A stretch of 64,000 nucleotides of DNA, taken from positions 1,493,813-1,557,812 of the forward strand of contig KV748197.1 of assembly GCA_001692895.1 (NCBI GenBank). Reading direction: 5' to 3'. Below the pieces are notes generated by a model. It did not search any database. It saw only the letters and a list, made by a program, of their open reading frames with translations, and had not been told where the DNA came from. Of this stretch, positions 58,771 to 64,000 are shown piece after piece. The translations under genes and the position numbers were made by a program. Origin of the DNA: Cenococcum geophilum 1.58. Its lineage: Eukaryota > Ascomycota > Dothideomycetes > Gloniales > Gloniaceae. How positions within the stretch are numbered: the stretch's first letter is position 1; every line of letters begins with the position of its first letter.

Positions 58771-59395
58771 AGATTTCTAGAAAAGTTAGTATAAGTAGAA
58801 GTAATATATAAGGGAAAACGCGCCTTTAACTAATATAGCTAGTATAGCTTTAAAAGCTTCTTTAACGGGCCGTCTTTAACAAAGTTAATGCGGGGCTTAT
58901 AGATATGGCACTTTCCACACGTAATTGCAGTAGGCTCCGCCACATTTATAATATATATAGTGGTGTTAATTAAGGTATAAACAAAAAGGAATACTAAGAT
59001 ATTTTAATATTCTAATATTTTAATGTTCATCACGTGGATTCTACTATAACTTACCGCGCGCACTTTTTTTCTAACCAATTAGAAGCTGGCTTGGCAGGAG
59101 TTTAGGGTCTAGAACCCGAAAATATAGACCACTTATACCTTAGGTCAATAAATCTCGCCAAAGGGCCTTAGACTAAGCAAAACGATTACCGTCCTAAATT
59201 AGCTTAGCGGACGGTGCGGATATTCCTATATCCGCAATCGATTTCTTAGTCTAAGCTTCTAAGGTAATGTAGTTTAGTTAACGTGTTCCACCACTTAGTC
59301 GGATATACTAGTTAGTCGGACACCCTACCAAAACCAATACGCGTCGCTAGTAGAATTAGCAATAATATTAACATAAAAGCTTTAGAAGCTTTAAT
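58771..59395. other. Mixed decayed DNA with a short inverted-repeat element
   Basis: No gene. CCTTAGACTAAGCAAAACGATT (about 59168) and its near inverse (about 59245-59265) enclose GCGGATAT-TCCT-ATATCCGC, giving a cruciform-like unit of about 100 bp. AATCTCGCCAAAG just before it is also found near 44570 inverted. Confidence 0.5.
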
Positions 59396-59399
59396 AAGG

Positions 59400-60445
59400 T
59401 AGATTAGTTCTTACTACTTAAATCTATTAAAAAAAAAATTTCTAGCCTTTGCAAGGCTGCAACGTTATATAATATTCTAAAGTCTACCCTCTATAATTGC
59501 GTTCAAGGGAAACCACCTTAGAGCGCGTTAAATACACGAAAACGAAAGCTACAGCCCTCTAAGGAGCAGGCACTCGTGTAGTGGGTCCTAGAGCTCAACC
59601 GACGTAGATTTCCCCTCTAGATCATCAACGTACGACAAATGGCAGACGTGTTGCTCGCTGCGCGTGGCCAGAATCCTCCCCCTCAGTTAGTTGGTAAGAA
59701 CTGGGTATCGCGATTTATCAACGCTCAGCCAGAGCTTCAGACAAAGTAGAATTACAAATTCTACTTATAGCGCGCGAAATATAAGGATCTAAAGATAATA
59801 GAGCCGTGGTTTAGGCTTATAGAGGAGACGCGTTAGGCGTATAGCATACTTAATAAGAATACCTACAACTTTAATAAGACTAGATTTATAATGGGTATAG
59901 CTTTAACCTTAAAGGTTGTTATAAGCTCTAATATAATAGGCCGTATAGTTACTGTTTAGCCAGGTAATTATAAGTAGGTAACAGCAATTAAAGGAGTTAA
60001 CGTAATAGGGTAGGCAATCCCACCCTTTGTTATCCTTTTAGGAAAGCTTTATTAGGTAGGCTAGTATTAAGGCCTACCTGCTAACTAAATACTTACTATT
60101 AGCAATAACGGCTAGACTATAGATAAGCTAGGGTATAAATAGATTTAGCATTTTAATAGGTGTATATAGTCTTGTACTAAGGGAGTCTACTACCTACTTA
60201 TTCTAGATAGCCACGGTAGCCACGCAATACCTAAATTTAATTAATTCTGCACTACAAATAAAATTATTACACTTTGCATGCCTACGCATACCTTATACCT
60301 TCTTTAGCCGCTTAATATAAGCTGCTATTCTCCTCTTAAGCGCGCGTACGGATATAAGGTGCAAGACCTTACCCGCTAAGGAATCCACTATATTAATAAA
60401 GAAGAGTTTCTATTAATATATAAAGAGATATGGCTAGACTTTTAG
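59400..60445 (+). pseudogene. pogo/Fot1-like DNA transposase, RIP-decayed
   Basis: Plus-strand reading gives a helix-turn-helix and CENP-B-type DNA-binding segment (59400-59750; it includes QPSKEQALV and GKNWVSRFINAQPELQ), then a DDE1 catalytic region with NFNKTRFIMG (family NFDETGF; the Asp and Glu are mutated to Asn and Lys; about 59868), LLILDSHGSH (about 60200) and a PLN-type third motif (about 60310). This superfamily cuts and pastes at TA. The first third is much less mutated than the rest. Inactive. Confidence 0.8.
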
Positions 60446-60715
60446 GGGTGTAATTTAGATTGGAGCTCTTGCTGCACCCGGCCCAAAAAGACCAAAACCA
60501 ACTAAAAGAACCCTGAAAAACACCTAAAGAATCCCCCTAAGATGCATGCATCGTAGGGAAGGCACACGTTAAACGACGGTGGTTTATACTTGCGCGCGTC
60601 CACCAGAACCACGCCTAGCAATAGCCCTCCATAATAAGAATGGGCGAATACCATACTATAAAGCGGAAAGACCTCTATTAAGAAGGCATCTAACAAAATA
60701 TAAAGCCTATTAGAT
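60446..60715. other. GC-normal segment between the transposase and the LINE
   Basis: About 260 bp lacking RIP composition, beginning right where transposase homology ends. It contains a 64-codon minus-strand open frame (60502-60696) with no recognised family. It could be the transposase 3' end, a small insertion or unique DNA. Confidence 0.35.
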
Positions 60716-60959
60716 ATATCTAGTATCTATAGCTACGGGGGAGTAACCGTTAGCTATAATAAATTAATATAGCTAGTAGAATGGCTCCGCTAGTCTAGTA
60801 AACCTTAGGCGCCCCTCTAGCAAACCCTTAATTAAATCCTCTAATAGCTAAGTAAAATTAAAAATAAATAAAATCCCTTTTTACTAGCAAACCGTACCTA
60901 GGCCGCTATAGCTGCGCGTTTATAGTATAGGGAACCTACCCCCCTAAAGATAATATCTG

Positions 60960-61790
60960 GGTATATAATTATAATATAACTAAATATAGAAAAAGTAGAG
61001 GGGCTTAGGGGATAATTAGAAATAGAAGTCCTTACGGAGATTTATAAAGAGGTTTATAACGCTGTTATAGTCTAATACCTTAGGAGTAGAGATATTAGAG
61101 TTACCCTAAGGGACTAATAGGTAAAGGAACGAGCCGTTAGGGTAGGGGATAGGCTAGGAAAACGTATTGGCATAAAAGTGCTCTGCGAAGATTACCTAGT
61201 TAAAGTCCTAGTGGTTCCCCTAAGCCTTAGGGTAGAAAAGGGACGCTAGGCGGATAATATAGTAACTATATATAAGATAGTAAAATAAACGGAACGCCTT
61301 ATACTAGGACTTAAGATTACCTAAATTTAATAGCTTTAACAGGAAAATGTAAACTAAGTATTTAATAAAAATAATAAAAGAATATAAGGGTCGCTAGAGA
61401 CTTGCTAGGGAAACGCTAGTTAAATATATAGCTCCTTTATCGTTAGCATATATATACTAGAAATGCAAAAACTCCTTATTTAAAAAGGTATTATTATAAA
61501 TGGCCTTAAATATAATGCAAGGCTCTATAACTACAGACTCCGCCTAAAATAATGCTATTAATATATATAATAGGGACACACCCAATCTATATGCGCAGCA
61601 TAGGTGTGCTGCGGCTACTGTATAGGCCCCTATAATATAAGACACTACTTAAATTAAGACTAAATAAAATGCGTAAACTGCTACCAAAGCACATATAAGG
61701 CGTGGGAGAGAGAAGACTACATTAAATATAGGAGACGGAAGGTGAGGGCGCAATAGCTGCGGGAATAACTGTATGCTAGGTTATATAAAT
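60960..61790 (+). pseudogene. LINE ORF1 remnant with zinc knuckles
   Basis: About 61060-61320 reads as a gag-like helical region (KERAVRVGDRLGKRIGIKVL). At 61556-61770 the spacing of Cys, Gly-His and Cys (GHTQSICAA, CCGYC, then KCVNC) gives three CCHC-type knuckles, followed by AWEREDYIKYRRRK. ORF1 binds element RNA. Several codons are stops. Confidence 0.7.
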
Positions 61791-62289
61791 AGAAATAATA
61801 GGCAATAGGCTAGGGGGCGCAGGTGCCTTTCTAGCGTTTCCTACCTTTAATACTAGGGGGCCAGGCTAGCTATCCCAAGCCTTAACGGGCTAGAAGCGAC
61901 GCCGCGCGATATTACTAAACCGTATAGGGACACGAGGGTTATAGGGGACATAAGGGAGAGGACGCCCTGTAGGAAGACCCTTATAGATAGCTATAGCAAG
62001 CTTAAGACTAGGATAATTAAGAATTAGACTTAACGCGGTAAATATAATATTTATAGCTAAAATTTAAAGGGTATATAGCTAACTAGTAAGAATAGGGGAA
62101 GAACTGGAGATAATAATAGATTTAGATATAAAAGCGCTAGTAGGAACATAAAATACGGGAATAGAAAGCTCTATATAAAATAAGTAGTAACTAGGGTATA
62201 GATATAAGAAATAGAAGTTCTAAATATTCTAGAGAAAGTGGAAATAGAAGAAGTAAGGAATAAAGGAGAGGCGAAGGACCCTTGCTAGG

Positions 62290-64000
62290 GGTCCGCTACC
62301 TATCCATTATACAGTATAACTGCGGTAATATAAACTACCGTCTTGTAAGGCCCTTACTAGACAGCCTAGACCTAGAGAAATACTATATCCTTGCTATATA
62401 AGAGCTGTATTATAATGCCTATATATAATTAATATACTGCCCCTAAGGATTCTAGCTCCTATATAAACCAAAAGCAGCTATACGCGTATACTTTATAATT
62501 AGTAAGGCTATTAGCCTATCCTTATAGTTATAGTAGGCAGTTAACTTAGATATTATAGTTATAATAATCTAGACATATAGGGGACTAGTATAGATTATTA
62601 ATATATATAACCCTAGGGTTAAAGGGGTCCTATAAATAGAGAATATTATATTAATAATAAGCTTACTAGAAACCGAAGGTATAGAGTTTATCCTATTAGG
62701 AGATATAAACCTCCACCACCTACGGTAGGGAGGTATCTATATTGCTGCTAAATGATAAGTAGAGTGCCTACTAAGAGCTATAGATACCTAGGGCCTTAAA
62801 CTAACTACCCCCTTAGGAGTAATTATATAGCAATGAGGCACCGCTAGAAGTATAATTAACCTTATATTTATAGATAAAGGCCTATACTAGAGACTTAAAA
62901 GGTGCAACCCTAAAGAAGAATAGGTACTTACTTTAGACTATATCCCCATTTAGATACAGCTAGATCTAGATATTAAGGCGTAACTAAATAGCAAAAGATA
63001 CGCAATAAGAAGGCTTAAAATAGATAGCTTCCTTAATATAGTTAAATAACAACTTTAAGACCTAAAAGAAATCCACCTGATAATAAACGAGCGAGGCTTA
63101 TTAGCTACCTCTAAGAAAATTAACCGAAGACTAGAAAGGATCTAGGCAGCAATTTAAAATAGGCTAGAAGAGTACTACCCGGTCTTAAAACCGGGCCCCT
63201 ATATACGACATATATAGTCCGCATAATACGCAGTTCTTATTACCAGCTAATAATGAGTAAGAAGAAAATATATAAGCAGCTATAATCCTAAAGACGAGAG
63301 ACAATATAAAGACATAAGAAACTAGCTAAAGAATACCCTAAAAAAAGAAGTAAGGAATAGCTGGAGACGGTTTATAAATAAGTATATTACTAACCTAAGC
63401 CTCCCCTATAATAAAGGTCTTTAGAGAATAGTAAAATAGGTAAAAAAAAAAAGGCGGGATGTCTAGTAGAAGACCTATACCTTCCGCCCCTATAAAGACT
63501 AGGTGAATTACTAGCTATAAGCAATAATAATAAGAAGGCAAAGATTCTTATAGAAAGATTTTTCCCTTAACTAGCTTTAGTAGACCTTAGCGATATTATA
63601 GGCGAAGTACTAGTAACTTACCTAAGGGTTAATAGCGATATAATAACTAAAGAAATAGCCAGAACTATTAGCCGCCTTTTAAATAATATAGCACTAGGAC
63701 TAGATGGGATCTTAAATAAAGCCCTAAAGACCTGCGGACTACTAATAGCACCTTAGCTTACGGATATAGCTAGAGCATACTTTATAATAGGCTACTACTT
63801 AAGACTTGAAAGAGCTATAATAACGTTTATCCTATATAAAGAAGGTAAAGTAAACTACTTACTTCTAGGGAGCTACCGCCCTATTGCCTTAGAGAATACC
63901 CTTAGTAAGATCTTAGAAAGGGTAATAGCGGACTATATAGCAGATATAGCTAAGGAATACGCTTTACTACTATAAAGCTAAATAAGGGCAAGAAAGAACC
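62290..64000 (+). pseudogene. LINE ORF2 remnant: endonuclease and reverse transcriptase
   Basis: The endonuclease begins LQYNCGNINYRLVRPLLD (62309), with LLGDINLHH at about 62698 (catalytic GDxNxH-type) and an LDYIPI motif at about 62935 (family LDHxPI). The reverse transcriptase starts at about 63650 with LGLDGILNKALK (family GPDGIPN), followed by GSYRPIALENTLSKILERVI at about 63870. The rest lies beyond the window. Interrupted by RIP stops. Confidence 0.8.

Larger units (their letters stand above)
60720..64000 (+). mobile_element. Tad-like non-LTR retrotransposon (LINE), cut by the window end
   Basis: An ORF1 with CCHC knuckles, then an ORF2 with apurinic-type endonuclease and reverse transcriptase, on the plus strand with many RIP stops. 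The reverse transcriptase continues past base 64000. The 5' edge is approximate. No intact product. Confidence 0.8.

Overview
The window looks like a repeat-rich, AT-rich compartment of a filamentous ascomycete (Pezizomycotina-like) genome. Most of it is transposon DNA. Its CAA, CAG and TGG codons have become TAA or TAG, TpA is extremely common, and copies of the same repeat differ mainly by C/T and G/A transitions. That is the signature of repeat-induced point mutation (RIP). Small spliceosomal introns, Ty3/gypsy, Ty1/copia, Helitron, pogo/Fot1 and LINE elements all fit a filamentous fungus. I cannot name the species.

Layout. 1-3645: Ty1/copia copies in tandem, plus strand. About 3.65-9.3 kb: a decayed Ty3/gypsy (C, minus strand) split by five 217-bp tandem units. 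9.3-32.5 kb: a deep transposon nest. Gypsy A (plus) was split by gypsy B (10738-31672, minus). B in turn received a complete copia (11377-17530), a second full B copy (18429-24371), a non-coding LTR element (25969-27674), a Harbinger-like foldback cluster (27782-28561) and a 943-bp insert with 15-bp flanking repeats (29400-30342). Most of these joints show target-site duplications.

33.3-44.4 kb: a gene-bearing island of normal base composition, bounded by two diverged inverted copies of one repeat. It holds a BTB/POZ gene, a dynamin-like GTPase pseudogene, a truncated MDR/alcohol-dehydrogenase-like pseudogene, an intact three-repeat protein gene (42973-43764), and a 1793-bp hAT-like element loaded with minisatellite.

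44.4-64 kb: a second minisatellite block in the opposite orientation, a complete copia with an initiator-tRNA anticodon-loop primer site (45647-50585), a tandem array of four units of about 255 bp, a decayed Helitron (about 53.7-58.8 kb, minus), a pogo/Fot1-like transposase (about 59.4-60.45 kb, plus) and a Tad-like LINE running off the right edge.

Only two genes look potentially functional: the triple-repeat gene and, with an unresolved 5' end, the BTB gene. All transposon coding regions are broken. Scattered N runs lie in repeats and mark unresolved assembly. No tRNA or rRNA gene and no CRISPR array was seen.
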